From Pseudomonas sp. SLFW (lineage in GTDB: Bacteria > Pseudomonadota > Gammaproteobacteria > Pseudomonadales > Pseudomonadaceae): a stretch of DNA of 64,000 bases. This document shows, in pieces, positions 26,297-34,629 of the stretch; position 1 is the stretch's first letter, and each line of letters begins with the position of its first letter. The notes below the pieces were generated by a model. It did not search any database. It was not told the DNA's origin and saw nothing but the letters and a program-made list of their open reading frames with translations. Where the stretch lies: NCBI RefSeq assembly GCF_009905615.1, contig NZ_JAAAKW010000012.1:1-64000 (forward strand), written 5' to 3'. The position numbers and the translations under genes are program-made.

Positions 26297-27058
26297 ATGC
26301 CTTACACGACCTTCTCGGACGCTCAGGTCAGCAGCCTGATCAAGGCCATCGACAGTGACGGATACGCTGTTCTCCCGGACTGGGCCAGTCCGGCGCAATT
26401 GATGGAGCTACAAGCACTCGTACAGGCCACCGTTGAGGAAGCGGGCAACGATTATGTCGCCCTTTCTGGCCGCCAGCCCGTAGCGGGCACACCGCTCTCC
26501 GACTGGGGAAATTCACGGAATTTCATCGACCTCTGTCGCCGCATCGTTGCAGGCGCCACGGGAGAGCGTTCCAGCGACACGACGTTGACTCAGACATTGC
26601 GCTGCCTCACGGGCAACGGCGGGCGTCGCGAATCGCTGATTTTCCATTACGACTCGTTCGTCCTGACCACGATCCTGCCGGTGTGCATGCCGGACACGGG
26701 AGAGCGCGGCGACCTGCTGATGCTGCCCAATCGTCGGCCGCTGCGCCAAAGCTACCTGCGCAACCTCGTCGACAAGGTTTTGGTGGACAACCGCTGGGTA
26801 CAGCGCTACCTGAAAAACCGACTCCGCCGCGACGCTCAGGCGTTTACCCGGATTGCCATGCAGCCGGGCCATCTGTACCTGTTCTGGGGCTATCGTTCGC
26901 TGCACACCAACCTCCCCGTTGCCGAAGACGCCCTGCGCGCGACGGCGGTTTTTCACTACCACAACGTGCATGGCAGCAGCTCGCTGGCGAGCCGGCTGCG
27001 CAAGTCGTTGGGAACGTTGAAAGGCCCGGATGTGCAGGACGATGTGCCGCAAACCTGA
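26297..27058 (+). CDS. Putative 2-oxoglutarate/Fe(II)-dependent dioxygenase, unrecognised
   Basis: A 253-residue protein starting MPYTTFSDAQ, with aacgagg about ten bases upstream; an earlier in-frame ATG at 26246 lacks such a site. I do not recognise a named family, but the core has the facial-triad pattern of 2OG/Fe(II) oxygenases: His117-x-Asp119 in FHYDS, a distal His203 in RSLHTNL, and Arg214 eleven residues later as the usual 2-oxoglutarate anchor. The N-terminal DGYAVLPDWASPAQ resembles phytanoyl-CoA dioxygenase-like proteins. The segment 145-180 is Arg-rich (NRRPLRQ, LKNRLRR). No signal peptide is present. It stands alone between the uronate genes and the organosulfur operon, and the substrate is unknown. 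Confidence 0.65.
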   Translation: MPYTTFSDAQVSSLIKAIDSDGYAVLPDWASPAQLMELQALVQATVEEAGNDYVALSGRQPVAGTPLSDWGNSRNFIDLCRRIVAGATGERSSDTTLTQTLRCLTGNGGRRESLIFHYDSFVLTTILPVCMPDTGERGDLLMLPNRRPLRQSYLRNLVDKVLVDNRWVQRYLKNRLRRDAQAFTRIAMQPGHLYLFWGYRSLHTNLPVAEDALRATAVFHYHNVHGSSSLASRLRKSLGTLKGPDVQDDVPQT

Positions 27059-27106
27059 TCGCTGAACCAAGCAACACCCCGGGTCAGGGCATGAACATAA
27101 ATCTCC

Positions 27107-27198
27107 CTGTAGGAGCGAATTCATTCGCGAGACATTCGTACATCCAATGCATCTCTGTCGGCTGTATTGGCCAATCGCGAATGAATTCGCTCCCACAG
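27107..27198. repeat. REPIN (variant b)
   Basis: Arms ctgtaggagcgaattcattc... and ...gaattcgctcccacag flank a core beginning cgtacatccaatgcat. It matches the copies at 5177, 13459 and 32000 in length and arms. It lies directly after the putative dioxygenase gene and may end its transcript. Confidence 0.88.
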
Positions 27199-27247
27199 TT
27201 TCCGACGGCAACTTGTTTGAAATTCCAAATCAAACATTCGAATAAGC

Positions 27248-27272
27248 TTATGAAGATTCGTTATCTTCATAA
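27248..27272. promoter_or_regulatory. Perfect 10-bp inverted repeat upstream of the organosulfur operon
   Basis: TTATGAAGAT (27248-27257) and ATCTTCATAA (27263-27272) are separated by tcgtt. The site lies about 110 bp before the dioxygenase ATG, in an AT-rich stretch. No T-run follows on either strand, so it is more likely a protein-binding site than a terminator. A sulfur-starvation regulator is a reasonable guess. Confidence 0.5.
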
Positions 27273-27381
27273 ACACCTCGCATAAACTCTCCTTCTATAT
27301 TTATGACAATTAGTGATTAGCGGATCGCTGATTTATATCTTTATGATCTGAGCCACAGCAACCTAAACAGGAGTTCAGGAC

Positions 27382-28293
27382 ATGGCGATTCAGATCAAAC
27401 CCGTGGCGGGGAAAATTGGCGCCGAGTTGAGCGGCATCAAACTTTCCGGTGACATTTCCGCGCAAGACTTCAAGTTCATCAATCAGGCACTGCTGAAACA
27501 CAAGGTGCTGTTCTTCCGCGAACAGTTCCTCAACGACGACCAGCACGAAAGTTTCTCCCGTCGTTTCGGCGATCAAGTGCCACACCCAACCGTCCGCTCC
27601 GCCGAGCAGAGCCACGCGATTCTCAACCTTGATTCCCGCGAGACCCGCGCCAACTCCTGGCACACCGACGTCACGTTCGTCGCCGACTACCCAAAAGTTT
27701 CGATCCTGCGGGGCGTGGTCATTCCGCCGTACGGGGGCGACACCGTATGGGCCAACACCGCTGCCGCTTACGCCGATTTGCCTGAGCCGCTGAAAGCGCT
27801 GGCCGACAACCTGCGTGCCCTGCACACCAACGTCTACGACTATGTGACGCCAAAGGACACTGGCGAAGCGGGCGTGAAGCGTTACCGCGAACAGTTCACC
27901 GCCGAGATTTACGAAACCGAGCACCCGCTGGTGCGCGTCCATCCGGAAACCGGTGAGCGCAGCCTGATCCTCGGCCACTTCGTGAAACACATTCAGGGCG
28001 TCAGCAGCAACGATTCGAAACAGCTGATCCGCCTGTTCCACGACCGCATCACCCAGGTCGACAACACCGTGCGCTGGCGCTGGAGCGAAGGCGACGTGGT
28101 GATCTGGGACAACCGCGCCACCCAGCACATCGCGATCAACGACTACGGCCAGGAACAGCGCATCGTGCGCCGCACCACCGTGGCGGGCGACATTCCGGTG
28201 GGCGTCGATGGGCGCTCCAGCCAGGCGATCAAGCCGACGCCCGACACCCTCTCCCCGCGAACAGAAGCCGACAAAAAGCACCTGGCCGCCTGA
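27382..28293 (+). CDS. TauD/AtsK-family alpha-ketoglutarate dioxygenase
   Basis: A 303-residue non-haem iron dioxygenase. The iron ligands are His94 and Asp96 (SWHTDVTF) and His249 (ATQHIA), with the 2-oxoglutarate-binding Arg260 or Arg263 in QRIVRR. The sequence reads much like the P. putida alkylsulfatase AtsK (SWHTDVTF, GGDTVWANTAAAY, VRWRWSEGDV, IWDNRATQH), which releases sulfite or sulfate from alkyl sulfates; TauD, acting on taurine, is the alternative. It is the first gene of an operon with an ABC importer, and aggag precedes the ATG. It should act in the cytoplasm to liberate sulfur when sulfate is scarce. Confidence 0.88.
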   Translation: MAIQIKPVAGKIGAELSGIKLSGDISAQDFKFINQALLKHKVLFFREQFLNDDQHESFSRRFGDQVPHPTVRSAEQSHAILNLDSRETRANSWHTDVTFVADYPKVSILRGVVIPPYGGDTVWANTAAAYADLPEPLKALADNLRALHTNVYDYVTPKDTGEAGVKRYREQFTAEIYETEHPLVRVHPETGERSLILGHFVKHIQGVSSNDSKQLIRLFHDRITQVDNTVRWRWSEGDVVIWDNRATQHIAINDYGQEQRIVRRTTVAGDIPVGVDGRSSQAIKPTPDTLSPRTEADKKHLAA

Positions 28294-28327
28294 TTCCCGC
28301 TCCCCCCATTTTTAAGGAAGAACCGTC

Positions 28328-29446
28328 ATGGCAAAGGCCAAGCGAACATCTGTATTCAGCACAAAAAGCGTAGCTACCGCACTGGCGGCGCTGCTGATGA
28401 TGCCCTTGGCCGAGGCCGACGTTTTGCGCATCGGCGTGGCCAGCGCGGGGGGCGGTGATCCCGTGACCTTCAGCGGCTCGCCGCTGGGCATCGTGCGCAA
28501 CCAGCAACTGCTGGAAAAAGCCTTCAAAGGCACGGGCACCGAGATTCAATGGTTCTTCTTCAAAGGCGCGGGTCCGGCGGTCAACGAAGCGCTGTCGAAC
28601 CAGCAACTGGACTTCGCCTACGAAGGCGACCTGCCGCAAGTCGTCGGTCGCGCCAACGGTCTGGACACCAAGCTGCTGGCCGCCATCGGCGTGCGCTCGA
28701 ACGTGTATCTCGCGGTGCCGAAGGGCTCCGACATCAAGACGATTGAAGACCTCAAGGGCAAGAAAGTCGCGGTCTTCCGTGGTACCAACGGCCATCTGGT
28801 GTCGATCAATCTGCTGGCGGACCACGGCCTGACCGAACGCGATTTGAAAGTGATCAACCTCGACAGCGGCAGCAGTCAGGCCGCGCTGGCGTCAAAGGGC
28901 GTCGATGCCGCGTTCGGCGGCCGTGAGCTGTTCAAGCTGCGGGATCAGGGCTTGGTGGACATCATTTTCGATAACCCGAACAACGACGTGCGCTACACCC
29001 GGCAGTGCGCGCTGGTGGTTCGCGGCGCCTATGAAAAAGAACACGCAGACAACGTGCAAAAAGTCGTCAACACGCTGGTCGATGCGGCCAAGTGGGAGTC
29101 CGACGAAAGCAACCGCGACGCCGTGTTGAACGAGTGGGCCAAGACCAATGAGCCGCTGGCCTCGCTCAAAGCGGACTTCGGCCACATCACCCTGCGCGAC
29201 AGCGCCTCGCCGCTGGTGGATGACTTCCTCAAGGCGCGTTATCAGGCCGTCGCCGATCAGGCCAAGGAAGAGAAGATGATCCGACGTCCGGTGACCATCG
29301 ACGGCTGGTTCGAAACCAAATACCTGGAAACAGCGTTGAAAGCCAAGGGGCTGCAAGGCTACTGGACCGCTTACGGCGCAGACGGCAAAGCCAAGGCGAA
29401 CACGGCCACGGCGTCATCGGATAAAACCGTCAACAACGGAGGCTGA
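28328..29446 (+). CDS. Sulfonate/sulfate-ester ABC transporter substrate-binding protein
   Basis: A 372-residue binding protein of the SsuA/AtsR class. The N-terminus (MAKAKRTSVFSTKSVATALAALLMMPLAEA) is a long signal peptide. The mature part has IGVASAGGGDPV, the ligand-loop segment WFFFKGAGPAVNEALSNQQLDFAYEGDLP and VAVFRGTNGH. It is longer than typical SsuA because of the C-terminal extension after about residue 300. It delivers the organosulfur substrate to the two permeases encoded immediately downstream (four-base gap). Confidence 0.88.
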   Translation: MAKAKRTSVFSTKSVATALAALLMMPLAEADVLRIGVASAGGGDPVTFSGSPLGIVRNQQLLEKAFKGTGTEIQWFFFKGAGPAVNEALSNQQLDFAYEGDLPQVVGRANGLDTKLLAAIGVRSNVYLAVPKGSDIKTIEDLKGKKVAVFRGTNGHLVSINLLADHGLTERDLKVINLDSGSSQAALASKGVDAAFGGRELFKLRDQGLVDIIFDNPNNDVRYTRQCALVVRGAYEKEHADNVQKVVNTLVDAAKWESDESNRDAVLNEWAKTNEPLASLKADFGHITLRDSASPLVDDFLKARYQAVADQAKEEKMIRRPVTIDGWFETKYLETALKAKGLQGYWTAYGADGKAKANTATASSDKTVNNGG

Positions 29447-29450
29447 GGTC

Positions 29451-30362
29451 ATGGCCAGAGCCACCGCACCTTTACTCGACCAAGACCGGGCGCCCGCGAA
29501 AAAGCTGGCGCCGGTCGAACGCCTGCCTAACTTTCCCGCCCGCGCCCCACGGCGTGTGGCGGCCGCCAAACGCTCATCCCCGGCGTGGCAAACCCGTGCC
29601 GTGAACCTTGCCCTGCCCTGGCTGCTGCCCATCGCGCTGCTCGGTCTCTGGTACGTGGGCACCGAGCGTGGCTGGCTGTCCGAGCAAGTCCTGCCGCCCC
29701 CGGCATACGTCTGGCAAACACTGACGGATCTGTTCAGCACGGGCGACCTGTGGCTTAACGCGTCGGCGAGTCTGCAACGGGTGCTGGTGGGCTTTCTCAT
29801 CGGCTCGGGCCTTGGCGTGACACTGGGTCTGATGATGGGCCTGTCCAAAACCGTCGAGGATTACCTGCTGCCGACGTTCAACGCGCTGGTGCAGATTCCG
29901 GTGCTGGGCTGGATGCCCTTCGCGCTGCTGCTGTTCGGCATCGGCGAGCCGCTGAAGTACGTGCTGATCGCCCACGCCGCGCTGGTCCCGGTCACCCTCT
30001 GCACATTGCAGGCCTTTCATCAGGTGCCCAAACGCCTGCTGGAAGTGGGACAGGCTTACGGCTTCAGTCGGCGCCAGATCGTCACCGACATCGTGCTGCC
30101 TTCCGCTGTCGCACCCATTTTCACCGGCCTGCGACTGGGATTCACCAAAGCCTGGCTGTCGCTGGTGGTCGTCGAGCTGCTGGCTTCCAGCGAAGGGTTG
30201 GGCTACCTGATCGCTTACGGGCGTCAGCTGTTTCAGCTGGATCTGGTGATGGCGGCGGTGGTCGTGGTCGGCACGGTCGGGCTGCTGATCGACCGGGCGT
30301 TCGAAGTCATTGAGCGTCGTCTCAACAAAGGTCGGGCAGTGACGCCAGGGAGGGTGCTATGA
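29451..30362 (+). CDS. ABC transporter permease (SsuC/TauC type), first copy
   Basis: A 303-residue permease. A long cytoplasmic N-terminus (about 50 residues, Pro/Arg-rich, PARAPRRVAAAKRSS) precedes about six transmembrane helices. The coupling (EAA) loop EVGQAYGFSRRQIVTDIVLPSAVAPIFTGL is present. It is of the nitrate/sulfonate/taurine importer class. Its stop overlaps the start of the second permease gene by four bases (ATGA). Confidence 0.9.
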   Translation: MARATAPLLDQDRAPAKKLAPVERLPNFPARAPRRVAAAKRSSPAWQTRAVNLALPWLLPIALLGLWYVGTERGWLSEQVLPPPAYVWQTLTDLFSTGDLWLNASASLQRVLVGFLIGSGLGVTLGLMMGLSKTVEDYLLPTFNALVQIPVLGWMPFALLLFGIGEPLKYVLIAHAALVPVTLCTLQAFHQVPKRLLEVGQAYGFSRRQIVTDIVLPSAVAPIFTGLRLGFTKAWLSLVVVELLASSEGLGYLIAYGRQLFQLDLVMAAVVVVGTVGLLIDRAFEVIERRLNKGRAVTPGRVL

Positions 30363-31147
30363 GTTCGTTGACAGCAACACACGTTCCTCGCCAACACCGT
30401 TATCGCGGCTGGGTCGTGCCCGTGGTCGGCGTCGCAATCTGGTGGCTCGCGGCCAATCAGGGCTGGAGCGATTCGGGCCTGTTGGTCTCGCCACAAAAGG
30501 TCGCAGTGACGGCGTGGGATCAGGTGACCTCCGGCCAATTCTGGCGGGCGATTTCGTCGAGTCTGGCGCGCAACCTCAGCGGGTTTTTCATTGGCACGGT
30601 GCTCGGGTTGATCCTCGGCTGCTTGCTGGGCTTTTCGCGGATTTTCGAGCGCGTGGTCGGCCCAAGCTTCAACACCTTCAAGCAGATTTCCCTGTTCGCC
30701 TGGATTCCGCTGATCTCAGTGTGGTTCGGATTGGGCGACGTCGCGAAAGTCGTGTTCCTCTCCCTCGCCGCGCTGGTGCCGGTGGTGGTCAACACCTGCG
30801 ACGGTTTGCGTAACGTGCCGAATGCGTTTCTGGAGGTGGCGAAGGTGTACGGCTTCAGCCGCTGGCAGACTGTGATCGGCGTCATGCTCCCCGCCGCGTT
30901 GCCCTCGATCTTTACCGGGATTTACCTGGCGCTGGTGTACTCGTGGCTCGCCACCATCGGCGCCGAATACCTGCTGGTGTCCGGCGACGGCATCGGCAAC
31001 ACGCTGATCGACGGCAGCGAGCATTTCATGATGGACCTTGTGCTGTTCGGCATGGTGATCATCGGTCTGGTCGGTTGGGGGCTGAACGTCCTCGCCCGCC
31101 GACTCGAACGACGCATGCAACGGCTCTACGGCATCACGCCGCGCTAG
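30359..31147 (+). CDS. ABC transporter permease (SsuC/TauC type), second copy
   Basis: A 262-residue permease with six predicted helices and the EAA loop EVAKVYGFSRWQTVIGVMLPAALPSIFTGI. It is homologous to the first permease but lacks the long N-terminus. The pair may form a heterodimeric channel, unlike the homodimeric channel usually inferred when a single ssuC gene is present. Start and stop overlap by four bases with the preceding gene. Confidence 0.9.
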   Translation: MSSLTATHVPRQHRYRGWVVPVVGVAIWWLAANQGWSDSGLLVSPQKVAVTAWDQVTSGQFWRAISSSLARNLSGFFIGTVLGLILGCLLGFSRIFERVVGPSFNTFKQISLFAWIPLISVWFGLGDVAKVVFLSLAALVPVVVNTCDGLRNVPNAFLEVAKVYGFSRWQTVIGVMLPAALPSIFTGIYLALVYSWLATIGAEYLLVSGDGIGNTLIDGSEHFMMDLVLFGMVIIGLVGWGLNVLARRLERRMQRLYGITPR

Positions 31148-31181
31148 TTTTCCCTTTTCACACTTTCAAAGGAATTCCCCA

Positions 31182-31976
31182 ATGTCCGCCAGTCAAGCGC
31201 TCCCTCTCCCCACCCAGCAAGGCAACGGGCTGCGTCTGGAGAACATCAGCAAACGCTTCTCCGGCGCCAGCAGCGACACCCAATTGCAGGTGCTGGACAA
31301 CATTCAGCTGGACATCGCGCCCGGCGAATTCATCACCATCGTCGGCGCCAGCGGTTGCGGAAAATCGACATTGTTGCGGCTGATCCTCGGTCTGGATGAG
31401 GAGTTTGACGGACGCATTCTGCTGGACGAAAAGCCGATCAAGGGCACAGGGCTGGAGCGCGGAATCGTGTTTCAGGATCACCGTTTGTTTCCGTGGCTGA
31501 CGGTTGAACAGAACGTCGCTGTAGGGTTGAAGAACGCGCCCCTGACGCCTGCGCAGAAACGCGACACTGTGCGCGAGCATATTCATCTGGTGGGCCTGCA
31601 GGACTTCACCGAGTCTTACCCGCACCAGATTTCCGGGGGCATGGCGCAACGCGTGGCCATCGCGCGCGGACTGGTGAATCGCCCGAGCGTGTTGCTGCTG
31701 GACGAGCCGTTCGGCGCGCTGGATGCCCTGACGCGCACACGCCTGCAACGTGAGCTGCAGAACATCTGGCAGCAGGAAAAGATCACCATGGTGCACGTGA
31801 CCCATGACGTGGACGAGGCGGTTTACCTGGGGGATCGTGTGGTGGTCATGCAGCCGCATCCGGGGCGCATTCGGCGCATCGTCGACATCGACCTGCCCCG
31901 CCCGCGCAACCGCAGCGACGCCCGTTTCATCGCCCTGCGCGATGATGTGTTGAGTGATTTTGCGGAGTTGTCGTAG
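31182..31976 (+). CDS. ABC transporter ATP-binding protein (SsuB/TauB type)
   Basis: A 264-residue single-domain ATPase. Walker A is GASGCGKST, the Q-loop is in VFQDHRLFPW, the signature is ISGGMAQR and Walker B is VLLLDEPFGALDA, followed by the switch His in VTHDVDEAV. It powers the organosulfur importer. A strong ribosome-binding site (aaagga) precedes it, and it is the last gene of the five-gene operon. A REPIN follows. Confidence 0.92.
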   Translation: MSASQALPLPTQQGNGLRLENISKRFSGASSDTQLQVLDNIQLDIAPGEFITIVGASGCGKSTLLRLILGLDEEFDGRILLDEKPIKGTGLERGIVFQDHRLFPWLTVEQNVAVGLKNAPLTPAQKRDTVREHIHLVGLQDFTESYPHQISGGMAQRVAIARGLVNRPSVLLLDEPFGALDALTRTRLQRELQNIWQQEKITMVHVTHDVDEAVYLGDRVVVMQPHPGRIRRIVDIDLPRPRNRSDARFIALRDDVLSDFAELS

Positions 31977-31999
31977 CCCTGCGCACACGCGGCTCTTTT

Positions 32000-32091
32000 C
32001 TGTGGGGGCGAATTCATTCGCGAGGCGGTGGTACATCCGACCCACATCTGTCGCCTGTGCTTATGTCTCGCGAATAAATTCGCTCCCACAG
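32000..32091. repeat. REPIN (variant b)
   Basis: Arms ctgtgggggcgaattcattc... and ...aaattcgctcccacag flank a core beginning ggtacatccgacccac. It lies between the convergent organosulfur operon and the diguanylate cyclase gene, a typical position for the class. Confidence 0.88.
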
Positions 32092-32141
32092 ATTCCGTTT
32101 ACATCCGGGGCATTGGCTTGGGTAGGGAGCGTCGCAGTGAC

Positions 32142-33098
32142 TCACACCTCATGCAACGACACCTGATTACGCCCGTTCTTCTTCGACGCGTACAGCGCCT
32201 GATCGGCCCATTCGATGAGGGTCTTGTGTTCGCTGAGCGGGGTGTTCATGTCGGCGACGCCGAGGCTGATGGTGCAGCGAATCACTTCGCCTTCGTGCAG
32301 GATTTCCTGTGCTTCCACCGCCAATCGCAATCGCTCGGCAAACATCCCGCCGCCGTATTTATCGGTGTCGGGTAACAGCACCGCGTACTCTTCGCCGCCG
32401 TAACGGCCGGCGATATCGGAGTCGCGAATGTGCTCGCGAATCACATCGGCCACACGCTGAATCACCTTGTCGCCGCACTGGTGACCGTAGGTGTCGTTGA
32501 CCCGCTTGAAGTGATCGATGTCGAACATCACAAGCGCCGCCGACGAGCCGTAACGCACGTGGCGGGCGTATTCCAGCCGCAACGCCTCTTCCCAATGACC
32601 CCGGTTGTACAGCCCGGTCAGCCGGTCGGTACTGGACAGCTTTTGCAGTTCGCTGTTGGCGCGCTGCAATTGCAGGCGGTTGGTCGCCACGTCGGTGACG
32701 TCGTAGATCACCAGGCACACATGAGACACTTCGCCGCTTGTGGAGCGCAGCGGGAACATCGTGGTGTTCTGGTACATGAAATCTTCTTGCCCGGTGATCG
32801 GCTGGTAGCTCTTGAAACGCACCAGGTACGGCCGCTGTTCCCAGATCGTGAACGCAGGAGTTCCCAGGGTAATCACACTGTCGATCTTGTTCTTCATCCA
32901 GTCCCGATTCACCTCCGGGAACAGCTCGAAGAACGAGCGGTTGGCGGCTTCATAGGGCAACACGCCAGAACGGTTTTCCATGAAGGTGTTCCACACCTGG
33001 ACCCGGTACTCGTGATCCAGCACCACCACGCCGACGTCGATGCTCTGGGTGATGGTCAGCAGCCAATGCAGCTCTTTGATGTCGATACGGTCGTTCAT
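32142..33098 (-). CDS. PAS-GGDEF diguanylate cyclase
   Basis: A 318-residue cytoplasmic protein. Residues about 10-140 form a PAS-like sensor (VGVVVLDHEYRVQVWN...), a short coiled coil covers 140-155, and the GGDEF domain covers 156-318. The active site is GGEEY (234-238), and the product-inhibition I-site RDSD (225-228) lies five residues before it, so the enzyme should be active and feedback-inhibited. It makes cyclic-di-GMP from two GTP. The gene starts three bases after the stop of the receiver-CheC gene, so the two are almost certainly co-translated and act together. Confidence 0.92.
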   Translation of the reverse strand: MNDRIDIKELHWLLTITQSIDVGVVVLDHEYRVQVWNTFMENRSGVLPYEAANRSFFELFPEVNRDWMKNKIDSVITLGTPAFTIWEQRPYLVRFKSYQPITGQEDFMYQNTTMFPLRSTSGEVSHVCLVIYDVTDVATNRLQLQRANSELQKLSSTDRLTGLYNRGHWEEALRLEYARHVRYGSSAALVMFDIDHFKRVNDTYGHQCGDKVIQRVADVIREHIRDSDIAGRYGGEEYAVLLPDTDKYGGGMFAERLRLAVEAQEILHEGEVIRCTISLGVADMNTPLSEHKTLIEWADQALYASKKNGRNQVSLHEV

Positions 33099-33101
33099 GA
33101 A

Positions 33102-34100
33102 TCAGCTCATCAGGTAGGCGAGTTTGCGCGACAGCCGCTCTACCGAGTCTTCGGTGAACAACATCAACAAGTCGAAGTGAATATGGTGGCCTTCCAGGCT
33201 GTAACTGATTTCCACGGCCAGGGTTTTCTTCCAGCGTTGCTGGTTGATGCGAATCAGCTCGTCGATGCCACTCTGAGCGCCGAGCACCTGCGGATGCCCT
33301 TGGGAGAACGCGATGTCGATCTGCTCGGCAATGCCGCTCAGGCAGGCGCCGATGATGATCGACGACAGGTCCAGCAGCATTTCCTTTTCGGAATAATCGC
33401 TGTCCTGGATCTTCATCAACTGCGCCATGTCGCCGATTTCCGAGTCGTGAAACATCAGCAGCGCTTCCCCGGCGATCCCCCCGCCGATGTAACCCTGACA
33501 CACCGCTGTGAGCCGATCACTGGCCTGGGCGTCCGCGAGCGCCATGTGCAACTCGCCGACCTCCAGCATGTTGACGTTGGGCACCGGCAGTTGCACGAAC
33601 ACGCCGAGCACACGCGCCAGCAAAGCAGCGGCACGGCCCATGGCAACGTTGATGGTTTCGCGGAAGGCGTCCTGAAAGCTGATGGCCGTCTGTTCGATCT
33701 TGGGCGTAACAGCAACTGTCTTGACGGGATGATCCAGCAGCCCGAGGCGCTGGAGGGTCAGCTGTAACTCGACCGGATCGGCGGGCTTCTTGAGAAACGC
33801 GAGGGCGCCCAGTTCAAGCGTGCGGCGCACGGCTTCTTCCTGAACGTCGCCCGACACCACGATGACTTTGGCCTGAAGATTTTCCGCACGAATCGCGGCC
33901 AACGCCTGATACCCATCCATGTCCGGCATGGTCAGGTCGAGTAACACCACCTGACCCAACCCCTGGCGAATGGCTTCAAGGCCTTCATGTCCATTGGTCG
34001 CTGTCGTGACCGACACCCCCCAATCGGCAGGTAAGGCCCTGATCAGCTGTTTGCGCGCCATGTTGGAGTCGTCGCAAATCAACAAGGGAATCGTGGGCAT
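33102..34100 (-). CDS. Response regulator with receiver and CheC/CheX-type phosphatase domain
   Basis: A 332-residue protein. Residues about 5-120 form a receiver with the acidic pocket Asp10-Asp11, phosphoacceptor Asp55 (LLDLTMPD) and the Lys in FLKKPAD. Residues about 140-332 are CheC-like, with the repeated helical features around EMLLDLSSIIIGACLSGIAEQ. CheC/CheX proteins dephosphorylate CheY-P, so this fusion may remove its own phosphate or that of a partner receiver. A GTG five codons upstream (34115) is an alternative start. The gene directly upstream of the diguanylate cyclase suggests control of c-di-GMP synthesis by a phosphorelay. Confidence 0.85.
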   Translation of the reverse strand: MPTIPLLICDDSNMARKQLIRALPADWGVSVTTATNGHEGLEAIRQGLGQVVLLDLTMPDMDGYQALAAIRAENLQAKVIVVSGDVQEEAVRRTLELGALAFLKKPADPVELQLTLQRLGLLDHPVKTVAVTPKIEQTAISFQDAFRETINVAMGRAAALLARVLGVFVQLPVPNVNMLEVGELHMALADAQASDRLTAVCQGYIGGGIAGEALLMFHDSEIGDMAQLMKIQDSDYSEKEMLLDLSSIIIGACLSGIAEQIDIAFSQGHPQVLGAQSGIDELIRINQQRWKKTLAVEISYSLEGHHIHFDLLMLFTEDSVERLSRKLAYLMS

Positions 34101-34629
34101 TGCTTTCAATCTCACGGCAAAAGAGTTTCAGGCCTGGCCCGGAATATCTGTGCAACCCATCGTGTAACTCACTTATGTCCGCCGCGACCGAATATTCGTT
34201 CAACCCGATTGTTGGCAGAGAAAGTGAGTCGAATCTTCACCCATTTCGGCAAGTAATGGCAGTATGCAATATCTGTGCTCAGTGATAGTGCTTTTCATGG
34301 GATTAAGCAGCGCCATAGCGTGCGTTAATTAAATGGCGTCAATATTTACTCGCACCATCTAACTCACGCGGTTCAATGCCACTTTTTGAAGCGCGGCCGT
34401 CACGGTTTTTTGTTCTAACTTCAAAGAGTTGGCGACAGGCGTCAGATTTCTAAGTTGCGACGCGTTCCGCGTTATTCGCCCGCCAAGGTGCGGTTCACGC
34501 CCAGGTCCTTGCCAGCACCCGGCCTCGCGCACCACGTCATGGAATGATATCGACCAACGTGAACCAGGACAGTGCGCACCGATGCTGACTGCCCCGAAGC
34601 ACGGCCACTCGCGGTGTGAGGCGTAGGGT
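34101..34629. other. Gene-free stretch between two receiver genes
   Basis: A 529-bp region with no convincing gene on either strand. It is AT-richer than its surroundings near 34260-34400. It should contain the promoter of the receiver-CheC/cyclase pair near its left end. No REP, no terminator-like hairpin with a T-run and no RNA gene could be recognised. Confidence 0.5.

Noticed and set aside
28229..28825. Leftward frame across the junction of dioxygenase and binding-protein genes
   Set aside because: It is antisense to two well-supported genes and contains no motif.
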